Of a stretch of 46,975 nucleotides of DNA, positions 25,190 to 32,964 are shown piece after piece. Both the position numbers and the translations under genes were made by a program. Origin of the DNA: Pseudonocardia lacus (GTDB taxonomy: Bacteria; Actinomycetota; Actinomycetes; Mycobacteriales; Pseudonocardiaceae); the NCBI RefSeq assembly GCF_018531445.1, contig NZ_JAHDTH010000037.1, forward strand, positions 1 to 46,975, given 5' to 3'. The notes beneath the pieces were generated by a model that searched no databases, was not told the origin of the DNA, and was given only the letters and a program-made list of their open reading frames with translations. Position 1 is the first letter of the stretch; the number at the start of each line of letters is the position of its first letter.

Positions 25190-28100
25190 GTGGACCTGAC
25201 CGATCTCGACGCCGCCACCGACCCGTCCCGGATCCACTCGCCCGCCGAGCTCGCCGCGGCGCTGACGATCGTGCGGCAACGGACGGGGATGACGGTGCGC
25301 GCCCTGCAGAAGCGCACCGGGATCGTGCACAGCACGTTGGGCGGGTACTTCAGCGGCCGGCACATGCCGCCGGTGCCCGCGCTGCGGCAGGTCCTGCAGG
25401 CGTGTGGGGTCGACGACCCGCGGGTCGTCGAGGCGTGGACCGAGGCGCTGCTGCGGGTGCGCCGCACCGGTAAGCAGCGCCCAGCGGAGGAATGCCCCTA
25501 CCGGGGGTTGCAGAGCTTCGGGCCGGACGACGCCGGACTGTTCCGCGGGCGGGCCGCTGCCACGGCCGAGGTGGTCGAGCGGCTGCGCGAGAGCGCGGCC
25601 GCCGGACTGCCGCTGGTCGTGGTCGGCCCGTCCGGATCGGGGAAGTCGTCGCTGCTGCGGGCCGGGGTGGTGCCCGCGCTCGCGACGCCCGACCCGGTCG
25701 TGGTCACCCCGGACGACAGCGGCCTCGACCGGCTCGCCGCGGCCCACGCGGAGCAGGTCGTCGTCCTCGACCAGTTCGAGGAGCTGTTCGCCCCCGGGGC
25801 GGCTCCGGAGGCGGCGGGATCGGTCGCCCGGGAGCTGGCCGGGCGGGCCGCCCTCGGCGCGCCCACCGTGGTCGTGCTGCGCGCCGACTTCTACCCGCAG
25901 GCGCTGCGGTTGCCCGAGCTGGCCTCAGCCCTGCAGCGGACCCAGGTGGTCGTGCCGCCCATGACGCCAGCCGAGCTGCGCGAGGCCATCACCGGCCCGG
26001 CCGAGCACGTCGGATCGACCGTCGAGCCGGGCTTCGCCGACCTGCTGCTCGAGGACCTCGACCAGCACGACATCGACGCCACCGGCGGCGCAGGCGCGCT
26101 GCCGCTGCTTTCGCACGCCCTGTTCACGACCTGGCACCGCGCGGGCGGCAGCGGGATGACGATCACCGCCTACCGCGCCACGGGCGGGGTCCGCGGCGCC
26201 ATCGCGCGGTCCGCGGACGACGCCGTCGCCGCGCTCGGGCAGGACCGGGAGGACGAGGTCCGGCGGCTGTTCCTGCGGTTGGTCCACGTCGGCGCCACGG
26301 TCACCGGGACCCGGCGGGTGGCGGACCGCAGCGAGCTGGACGGCGTCGGGCCGGAGGTGCTCGACGAGTTCGTGCGCAGGCGGTTGGTGGTGGCCGACGA
26401 GTCCACGGTCCGGATCGCGCACGAGGCGCTGCTGGTCGCCTGGCCGCGGCTGCGCACCTGGATCGAGTCCGACCGCGCCGAGGTGGTCGGCCGCCACCAG
26501 CTGGGCGAATCGGCGCGGCAGTGGCGCGACCACGACGAGGACCCCGACGCGCTGCTGCGCGGTGGTCGGCTCGTCGCGGCCCGCGAGCGCTTCGCCGACC
26601 CCCACCGGCAGGCCGGCCTGAACGAGCTCGAGCGCCGTTTCCTCGCCGCGAGCGAACACGCGGAGGTGCTCCGCTCGGCCGACGACCGGCGCCGGAACCG
26701 GCGGCTGCGCCGCCTGCTGGCGGTGAGTGTCGCGCTGCTCCTGGTCGTCGCCGGGCTGGCCGGCTGGTCCGTCGTGCAGGGCGGGCAGCTGGCCGCGGAG
26801 CGCGACGTGGCGGTGTCGCGCCAGCTGGCCTTCCGGGCCGACGCCCTGCGCGGCGACGATCCGGCCCTGTCGGCGCAGCTCGCGGTGGCCGCCCACCGGA
26901 TCGCGCCCACCGCCGAAGCGCGGTCCAGCGTGCTGAACGCGACCGCCGTGCCGGTCCCCGCGCAGCTCTCCGGTCCGCCTGCGGTCACCCAGGCGCTCGC
27001 GGCGGTGGGCGGGACGATCGCCTCGACCACCGGGCTGGACCACGCGGCCCAGCTGTGGCGGATCGACGACACGGGGCGCCCGAACCCGGTCGGGAACACG
27101 CCCCCGGTCGGCTGGCCGGTGTCGGGAGCCGCCCTCACCGCCGATGCGGCCCGCCTCGCGGTCGGCGGCGAAGGGGGCCTGGCCGTGTTCGACCTGACGG
27201 GCGCGCGACCACCGCGAACGGCGGAGACCGCGGGGGAGCCCGTGCTCGCCGTCGCGGTCACGCCGGACGCCTCCACCGTCCTGGCCGCAACGGGCCGCGG
27301 CGTGCGGAGCTGGGCGCTCGACCGCGGCAACGGGCTCGTGGAGGGGTCCGCGCTGCTGTCGAGCGGACCGGTGCACGCCGTCGCGGTGAGCCCCGACGGC
27401 GCGCACGCGGCCGCGGCCGGGACCGGCGGGTGGATCACGGTCTGGGACCTGGCCACCTTCGCGCCGGTCCAGCTCCCCGGCGACGGCTCCGCCCCGACCT
27501 TCTACAGCGTCGCCTTCAGCCCGGATCGACGCCTGGTCGCCGCGGGGGGCAACGACCACCTCGTGCGCCTCTGGGACATCAGCGACCCGCAGCGGCCCCG
27601 CGCGCTACCGCCGCTGACCGGGCCGGCCAACTGGGTCAACTCGGTCGCGTTCAGCAGGGACGGTCGTTCCCTCGCCGCCGGCAGCTCCGACGGCAAGGCC
27701 TGGCTGTGGGATGTCGGGACGGGCCGGGAGGTCGCCCGCCACCCCCATCCCGCGCCCGTCACCTCGGTCGTCTTCCTCGAATCGGGAGCGCTGGCGACGG
27801 GCGAGGCCGACGGCACGGCGCACCTGTGGCCGAGCCACGGCCCGGTCCTGTCCGGCTTCGGTGACGGGGTGTTCGCCCTCAACTTCGACGACAGCGGCGA
27901 GCGCGTCGCGATCGGTCCCGGCAAGCGCGACGGCACCGCGCAGCTGTGGACCGCGTCGGGTCCCGCACCGAGCCCGCTGGGCCCTCCGCTGCGCAATCCC
28001 GCGGGCGAGGCGGCGGTCTCCGGGTCAGCGGCGCTGACGGCCGACGGTCGGACCCTGGCCGTCGGCCGGACCGACGGCAGCGTCCGGTTGTGGGACGTCA

Positions 28101-28891
28101 CCGCCCCCGACCGGGCGATACCGCTCGGTGAGCCGCTCACCGGACCAGCCGCTCTGGTCGAGCACCTGGTGACCAGCCCGGACGGGCGGCTGCTCGCCGC
28201 CTCCTCGGACGACAACGCGGTGCACTTGTGGGACATCGGCTCACCGGCCACCCCCCGGCCGCTGCCGCCTTTGCGCGCCGCGACGAGCTACGTCCTCGCC
28301 TCGGCGTTCAGCCCCGACGGCCGACTGCTCGCCGCGGCCAGCGCCGACGCCCGGACCTACCTCTGGGACGTGGCGGACCCGGCCGCCCCCCGGCTCCTGC
28401 GGGCGCTCGACGGACCGACCAGCTACGCCTACTCGCCGGCGTTCAGCCCCGATGGCCGCGTGCTCGCGGTGGGCAGCGCGGACAAGGCGGTGCGGTTGTG
28501 GGACGTCACCGACCCGACGCGGCCCGAACCCCTCGGCGCGCCCCTGCGGGGTCCGGGGAACTACGTCTACTCCGTCGCGTTCAGCCCCGACGGCGGACGC
28601 CTCGCGGCCGCGGTCACCGACGGGACCGTGTGGGTCTGGGACGTCTCCGTGCCCGGAGCCCCGCGGGCTCTCGACGTCCTGGCCGGGCCCGCGGAAGCGG
28701 TCTTCTCGGTGGCCTGGAGCCGTGACGGGAGCCGCCTGCTCGCCGGGAGCGCGGACCGCACCGTGCGCGTCTGGCGCACCGATCCCCAGGACGCGGCCGG
28801 GGCGCTGTGCGCCGCGGTCGGCGCACCGATGGACCCCGAGCTGTGGGCGCGGTTCGTCCCCGACCTCCCCTACGACCGCCCCTGCGCATGA
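25190..28891 (+). CDS. HTH - nSTAND1 NTPase - TM - 14 WD40-repeat protein
   Basis: A 1233-residue multidomain protein. Residues ~20-75 form an XRE-like helix-turn-helix (MTVRALQKRTGIVHSTLGGY). ECPYRGLQSFGPDDAGLFRG (101-120) is the entry signature of nSTAND1 NTPases, followed by Walker A GPSGSGKSS (146-154) and Walker B VVLDQFEELF (~191-200). After the ATPase and helical sensor region comes one transmembrane-like segment (~507-530), a short helical linker (SAQLAVAAHRIAPTAEAR), and from ~575 to the end WD40 repeats. I count 14 units ending in LW/VW-type strands, i.e. two seven-bladed propellers. GTG 25190 is preceded by GAGGGAGA. STAND proteins oligomerise on sensing a signal; the propellers are the probable sensor. 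Class members occur in actinobacterial signalling and immunity. Confidence 0.92.
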   Translation: MDLTDLDAATDPSRIHSPAELAAALTIVRQRTGMTVRALQKRTGIVHSTLGGYFSGRHMPPVPALRQVLQACGVDDPRVVEAWTEALLRVRRTGKQRPAEECPYRGLQSFGPDDAGLFRGRAAATAEVVERLRESAAAGLPLVVVGPSGSGKSSLLRAGVVPALATPDPVVVTPDDSGLDRLAAAHAEQVVVLDQFEELFAPGAAPEAAGSVARELAGRAALGAPTVVVLRADFYPQALRLPELASALQRTQVVVPPMTPAELREAITGPAEHVGSTVEPGFADLLLEDLDQHDIDATGGAGALPLLSHALFTTWHRAGGSGMTITAYRATGGVRGAIARSADDAVAALGQDREDEVRRLFLRLVHVGATVTGTRRVADRSELDGVGPEVLDEFVRRRLVVADESTVRIAHEALLVAWPRLRTWIESDRAEVVGRHQLGESARQWRDHDEDPDALLRGGRLVAARERFADPHRQAGLNELERRFLAASEHAEVLRSADDRRRNRRLRRLLAVSVALLLVVAGLAGWSVVQGGQLAAERDVAVSRQLAFRADALRGDDPALSAQLAVAAHRIAPTAEARSSVLNATAVPVPAQLSGPPAVTQALAAVGGTIASTTGLDHAAQLWRIDDTGRPNPVGNTPPVGWPVSGAALTADAARLAVGGEGGLAVFDLTGARPPRTAETAGEPVLAVAVTPDASTVLAATGRGVRSWALDRGNGLVEGSALLSSGPVHAVAVSPDGAHAAAAGTGGWITVWDLATFAPVQLPGDGSAPTFYSVAFSPDRRLVAAGGNDHLVRLWDISDPQRPRALPPLTGPANWVNSVAFSRDGRSLAAGSSDGKAWLWDVGTGREVARHPHPAPVTSVVFLESGALATGEADGTAHLWPSHGPVLSGFGDGVFALNFDDSGERVAIGPGKRDGTAQLWTASGPAPSPLGPPLRNPAGEAAVSGSAALTADGRTLAVGRTDGSVRLWDVTAPDRAIPLGEPLTGPAALVEHLVTSPDGRLLAASSDDNAVHLWDIGSPATPRPLPPLRAATSYVLASAFSPDGRLLAAASADARTYLWDVADPAAPRLLRALDGPTSYAYSPAFSPDGRVLAVGSADKAVRLWDVTDPTRPEPLGAPLRGPGNYVYSVAFSPDGGRLAAAVTDGTVWVWDVSVPGAPRALDVLAGPAEAVFSVAWSRDGSRLLAGSADRTVRVWRTDPQDAAGALCAAVGAPMDPELWARFVPDLPYDRPCA

Positions 28892-28934
28892 CCGGAACAA
28901 CCGATCCCCGCACCCCACCGATACGGAGGCCCCA

Positions 28935-29447
28935 GTGAGCTCGACCGAACACGACCCGAACCAGCTGCCGCGGATCAGCGCCGAGGAGTCGCAACGGCGC
29001 CACGACGGCGACGGACCCCAGACCCGCTCCGCCTCGACCGGGCCGGGGGCCAGCGGCTCGACCAACATCGCCGGCAACAACGTGTCGGGCAACAGCACCG
29101 GTCGCGGGGACGTGGTCGGTGGCAACAAGTCGGGCCACAACATCAGCTTCGGGGGCATCGGCATCGTCGTCGCCGTGGTGGCGGTGCTGTTCTTCGTCGG
29201 CAGGCTGCTCGTCCAAGGCGCCGGCGGCCCCGCGCCGTCCGACATCACCCAACCGTCGCCCTGCAGCGACTACCAGCAGATCGAGGATGCGTCCGCGCGC
29301 ACCGCGATCATCAACCGGATCGCGGTCGAGATCGGGCACCAGGGCATCATCGGCAGCCCGTTCGTGCTGTCCGAAGTAGACGCAGCGTGCGCCGCGGCCC
29401 CGCAGAAGAGCATCGGTGCGGTCGTCACGAAGGCCAGGGGGTACTAG
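28935..29447 (+). CDS. Membrane protein with Gly/Asn-repeat stalk, STAND partner
   Basis: A 170-residue protein starting at GTG 28935 with GGAGG upstream, 43 bases after the STAND gene. Residues ~38-74 are a short-period Gly/Asn repeat (GSTNIAGNNVSGNSTGRGDV, then GGNKSGHNISFGG), of the kind that folds as a small beta-solenoid or trimeric stalk in proteins tied to conflict NTPases. One transmembrane helix follows (74-93, GGIGIVVAVVAVLFFVGRLL). The outer part (~100-170) has a Pro-rich hinge, two cysteines (C110, C152) that could form a disulphide, and helices (TAIINRIAVEIGHQ). No known family is recognised. It is convergent with the M20 peptidase gene, 7 bases away. Confidence 0.75.
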   Translation: MSSTEHDPNQLPRISAEESQRRHDGDGPQTRSASTGPGASGSTNIAGNNVSGNSTGRGDVVGGNKSGHNISFGGIGIVVAVVAVLFFVGRLLVQGAGGPAPSDITQPSPCSDYQQIEDASARTAIINRIAVEIGHQGIIGSPFVLSEVDAACAAAPQKSIGAVVTKARGY

Positions 29448-29454
29448 CGCCCGC

Positions 29455-30648
29455 TCACACCCCGAAGGCCCCGATCAGCCCCGCGACCAGCGCCGCCCGC
29501 TCGACCATCCCGGAGACGCTCACGTGCTCGTGCCGGGCGTGCGCGCCGGCGCCGACGGCGCCGAGGCCGTCGAGCACTGGCAGCCCGAGTGCGGCGGCGA
29601 AGTTGCCGTCGCTGGCCCCGCCGACGGCGACCTCGGGGACGTCCACGCCCAGCCGCTCGCCGGCCCGGCGGGCCAGCGCGTAGACGGCGGCGATGGCCGG
29701 CGAGCGCTCCATCACCGGGCGGTTCCACTCGCCCAGCACGGTGATCTCGGCGCGCGGGTCGTGGGCGGACAGGCCGGCCAGCACGGCGTCGATCCGGCGC
29801 TGGCCGGCCACCGTGCGCACCCGGACGTCGATCTCGGCCTCGGCCTCGCCGGCGACCACGTTGGAGCGGGTGCCGCCGCGCAGCACGCCGACGTTCACGG
29901 TGGTGCCCTCGGCGAGGTCGGTGGCCTCGTGCAGGGTGCGCACCGCGCGGGCGATCTCGTCGATCGCGCTGGCGCCCTTCTCCGGTTCCAGCCCGGCGTG
30001 CGCCTCGACGCCGCGGGCGCGGACCCGGAACATGCCGACGCCCTTGCGGGCGGTCTTCACCGCGCCGTCGGCGGCGGCCTCGAAGACCAGCACGGCGTCG
30101 GTGCCGGTGCAGGCGGACTCGATCAGCGGCCGGGAGAACGGGCTGCCGATCTCCTCGTCGCCGTTGAGCACGAGGCGCAGCGCGGGCGCCGGCGCGCCGG
30201 CGGCGCGCAGCGCGCGGACGCCCCACACCGCCTGCACCAGGCCGGCCTTCATGTCGAAGACGCCGGGGCCGGTCAGGGTGTCGCCGTCGACCCGGACGGG
30301 CCAACCGATCAGAGTGCCGGCGCTCCAGACGGTGTCGTAGTGCGCGAGCAGCGTGACCGCGCCAGGGCCATCGCCCGGGTAGTCGAGCACGAGGACGTCG
30401 CCGTGCTCGGTCGAGGCGTAGTGCGTGCGCGCGGCCGGGAGCCCGAGCCGGTCGGCCAGCCGGGCCTCCAGGTGGGCGAGCCCGGCGGCGAGCAGGTCGA
30501 GGTCGTCGCTCGGGGTCTCGACGGAGGCGTAGGCCACGAGGTCGGCGACGATCGACTCCCGATGTCGCTCCAGCCAGTCGCGCATACCGGGCAGGTCGAG
30601 CCCGTCGACGGCCGACGGCTCCGGCACCGCACGTCCAACCCTGGTCAT
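29455..30648 (-). CDS. M20 metallopeptidase (glutamate carboxypeptidase-like)
   Basis: A 397-residue zinc exopeptidase of the M20 family, closest in pattern to carboxypeptidase G2-type enzymes. Metal ligands and catalytic residues: H103 and D105 (LLAHYDTVW), D132 (GPGVFDMKAGL), E165/E166 (NGDEEIGSPFSR), E190 (VLVFEAAADG) and a C-terminal His in HARHEHVSVSG. The dimerisation domain follows VGMFRVRARGVEAHAGL. There is no signal peptide, so it is cytoplasmic. It would remove a C-terminal amino acid, often glutamate, from a small amide or peptide. ATG 30648 has a G-rich ribosome site. It lies 83 bases downstream of the TetR gene on the same strand. Confidence 0.9.
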   Translation of the reverse strand: MTRVGRAVPEPSAVDGLDLPGMRDWLERHRESIVADLVAYASVETPSDDLDLLAAGLAHLEARLADRLGLPAARTHYASTEHGDVLVLDYPGDGPGAVTLLAHYDTVWSAGTLIGWPVRVDGDTLTGPGVFDMKAGLVQAVWGVRALRAAGAPAPALRLVLNGDEEIGSPFSRPLIESACTGTDAVLVFEAAADGAVKTARKGVGMFRVRARGVEAHAGLEPEKGASAIDEIARAVRTLHEATDLAEGTTVNVGVLRGGTRSNVVAGEAEAEIDVRVRTVAGQRRIDAVLAGLSAHDPRAEITVLGEWNRPVMERSPAIAAVYALARRAGERLGVDVPEVAVGGASDGNFAAALGLPVLDGLGAVGAGAHARHEHVSVSGMVERAALVAGLIGAFGV

Positions 30649-30731
30649 CGCCCACCCCCCGCGGGTCCGCCGATCGAGGTCGGCCGTCCGGTCAGCATGG
30701 GCTGGCGGTTCCGCCCCCGCAACCGCTCCGG

Positions 30732-31367
30732 TCAGGCATAGGCGGTCATCCCGCAACCAAGTTGGGCGAAGGCCAGCTCGGTGTCGGCCAGCGCGTCGTC
30801 GGCGATGTCGTCGGCCGAGGCGCCGTCGACGATGCGGGTCTGGTTGTGGTCGGCCAGGGCCTGCAGCACCCCGACGATCTGCACCGCGGCCAGCCGGGCG
30901 GCGAGCGGCCCGGCGTCCGGCACGGCCTCGCGCAGGGCGGCGGCCAGCGACTCCTCGTCGCGGCGGAGGTAGCCGACGAGGGCCGCCGACAGCGAGGGCG
31001 TGCCCATGATCAGCCGGTAGAACTCCACGACCGGGGCGATGTCGCACAGGCCGGTGATGGGGTCGCGGGCGCGCAGCCGCTCGATCCGTTGCCGGCGCAG
31101 GGCGGCCAGCGGCGCCTCCCCCGGCCCGCGGCCGTGGACCACGCGCGCCGGCTCGCCGCCGTGGTCGGCGAAGCGGTGCAGGACCAGCTCCTCCTTGGTC
31201 GGGAAGTAGGCGAACAGCGTGCGCTTGGAGACCTCGGCCTCGGCGGCGATCTCGACCACGGACACCGCGTCGTAGCCGCGCTGCAGGAACAGCCGGATGG
31301 CGGCCTCGGAGATCGCCGCGCGGGTGCGGGCCTTCTTCCGCTCGCGCAGACCGACGGGCTCGTCCAT
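30732..31367 (-). CDS. TetR-family transcriptional regulator
   Basis: A 211-residue TetR/AcrR protein. The helix-turn-helix (residues ~8-55) reads RKKARTRAAISEAAIRLFLQ, VVEIAAEAEVSKRTLFAYFP, then TKEELVLHRF. The C-terminal domain is of the group with a conserved LRRQRIERLRARDP segment. It is divergent from the flavin monooxygenase with 55 bp between the two starts, so it most likely represses that gene and itself. I see no clean dyad in the short gap, only a TATACT -10 element, so the operator is not identified. The M20 peptidase gene downstream may be cotranscribed. Confidence 0.9.
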   Translation of the reverse strand: MDEPVGLRERKKARTRAAISEAAIRLFLQRGYDAVSVVEIAAEAEVSKRTLFAYFPTKEELVLHRFADHGGEPARVVHGRGPGEAPLAALRRQRIERLRARDPITGLCDIAPVVEFYRLIMGTPSLSAALVGYLRRDEESLAAALREAVPDAGPLAARLAAVQIVGVLQALADHNQTRIVDGASADDIADDALADTELAFAQLGCGMTAYA

Positions 31368-31403
31368 CCGACGATCTTACACCAGGTTGATTTCTGCACT
31401 CGG

Positions 31404-31409
31404 TATACT
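31404..31409 (+). promoter_or_regulatory. -10 element (TATACT) before the flavin monooxygenase
   Basis: TATACT stands out in this GC-rich DNA, 13 bases before ATG 31423. Transcription from it would start around 31415-31417, after the in-frame ATG at 31411, which favours 31423 as start and a nearly leaderless mRNA. No properly spaced -35 is visible. Confidence 0.5.
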
Positions 31410-31422
31410 TATGCTCTCGGTC

Positions 31423-32946
31423 ATGGATTCTGGTGTGGTCGTGGTGGGAGCGGGACCGACCGGGCTGGTCGCCGCCGTGGAGCTCGCGCTGCGCGGAGTG
31501 GCGGTCGAGGTGGTGGAGCGGCGCGCGCAGCCGAGCGGGCAGTCCCGCGGCGGCGGGGTCCACCCGCGGACCTGCGAGATGCTGCACATGCGCGGGCTGC
31601 TCGACGCGGTGAGCGCGCGAGCGGTGCCCGGGGAGAACGTCGGCGGGCACTTCGCCGGGCTCCCGGTGCCGCTGGACGCCACCGCGTGGCGCACCCGCTG
31701 GCCGGCCGGGCTGATGATCCCGCAGGACCGCATCGAGGCCGTCCTGGAGCAGCGGCTGCACGAGCTGGGCGTCGCGGTGCGGCGCGGCACGGCGCTCGTC
31801 GACGTGTCGGTCGGGGACGACCGGGTGGAGGCCACCGTCGAGGGCCCCGACGGCCGCGCCACGCTGGTGGCCCGGTCCCTGGTGGCCTGCGACGGCGGGC
31901 ACAGCACCGTCCGCACGCTGACCGGCACCCCGTTCCCCGGCCGCGCCGGCACGATGGCGGCGGTCAGCGCCGACGTCGAGCTGGCCGGGCGCGGCCCGAC
32001 CGTGCCGCGCACCGTGCGCCACATCAGCGAGCACACCCACCACGGCGGCGGCTACTGGATGATGTCGCACCCGCTGGGCGACGGCGCCGACCCCGCCACG
32101 CCGTACCGGATCGTCGTCGGCCACGCCGGCCCGGCGCCCGAGCGCGACGACCCGGTGACCGCCGACGAGGTCGCGGTCGCGCTCGCCGCCGTGCACGGCC
32201 CGGAGACGACGCTGGCCCGGCTGCGCTGGGGCACCCGGTTCAGCGACGCCGCCCGCCAGGTCGAGCACTACCGCGCCGGCCCGCTGCTGTTCGCCGGCGA
32301 CGCCGCGCACATCCACGCCCCCGTCGGCGGCCAGGGCCTCAACCTCGGCGTGCAGGACGCGATGAACCTGGGCTGGAAGCTGGCCGCCCACCTGCGCGGC
32401 CGCGCCGACGTCCTCGACACCTACCACGACGAGCGCCACCCCGTCGGCGCCCGGGTGATCGCCACCGCGCGCGCCCAGAGCCTGCTGATGAACCCCGCCC
32501 CCGAGGCCGACGACGCGTGGGCGCTGCGCGGCATCGTCACCGACCTGCTGCGCCTGCCCGAGGCCAACCGCCACATCGCCGGCCTGATGTCCGGGCTGTC
32601 GCTGCGCTACGACCTCGGTGACGACCACCCGCTCGTCGGCGCCCGGCTGCCCGACCTGTCCCTCGACGCCGGCGACGGCCCGACCACGGTGGCCGCCCTC
32701 CAGCACTCCGGGCACGGGCTGCTGCTGGAGCTCGACGGCGAGCCCGGCGTGCGGGAACTCGTGGCGGGCGTCGACCGGGTGGGCGCCCGGGTGCTGGACT
32801 CCCCCGTCGGCACCGGGCTGGACGCCCGCCGCGTGCTCGTCCGCCCCGACGGCTACGTGGCCTGGGCCGACACCGGCGCCGACCCGACGCCCGACGCCGC
32901 CCTGCGCCGCTGGTTCGGCGCCCCGGCTCCGGCCCCCGTCGCCTGA
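31423..32946 (+). CDS. FAD-dependent aromatic monooxygenase (class A, PHBH-like)
   Basis: A 507-residue single-component flavin hydroxylase. FAD/NADPH motifs: GxGxxG in VVVVGAGPTGLVAAVELALR (residues ~5-24), the DG motif ACDGGHSTVR (~163-172) and the GD motif LLFAGDAAHIHAPVGGQGLN (~287-306), followed by DAMNLGWKLAAHL. The last ~110 residues are the thioredoxin-like C-terminal domain common in phenol hydroxylase, tetracycline and rifampicin monooxygenase relatives (ALRRWFGAP at the end). It would hydroxylate an aromatic or polyketide substrate with NAD(P)H and O2. Controlled, in all likelihood, by the divergent TetR gene, an arrangement typical of detoxification or aromatic catabolism. Substrate unknown. 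Confidence 0.92.
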   Translation: MDSGVVVVGAGPTGLVAAVELALRGVAVEVVERRAQPSGQSRGGGVHPRTCEMLHMRGLLDAVSARAVPGENVGGHFAGLPVPLDATAWRTRWPAGLMIPQDRIEAVLEQRLHELGVAVRRGTALVDVSVGDDRVEATVEGPDGRATLVARSLVACDGGHSTVRTLTGTPFPGRAGTMAAVSADVELAGRGPTVPRTVRHISEHTHHGGGYWMMSHPLGDGADPATPYRIVVGHAGPAPERDDPVTADEVAVALAAVHGPETTLARLRWGTRFSDAARQVEHYRAGPLLFAGDAAHIHAPVGGQGLNLGVQDAMNLGWKLAAHLRGRADVLDTYHDERHPVGARVIATARAQSLLMNPAPEADDAWALRGIVTDLLRLPEANRHIAGLMSGLSLRYDLGDDHPLVGARLPDLSLDAGDGPTTVAALQHSGHGLLLELDGEPGVRELVAGVDRVGARVLDSPVGTGLDARRVLVRPDGYVAWADTGADPTPDAALRRWFGAPAPAPVA

Positions 32947-32964
32947 CCGGAGCCCGCGAGGGGG

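Noticed and set aside
31387..31392. TTGATT as a -35 box for the TATACT promoter
   Set aside because: Only 11 bases separate it from TATACT; 16-18 are needed.
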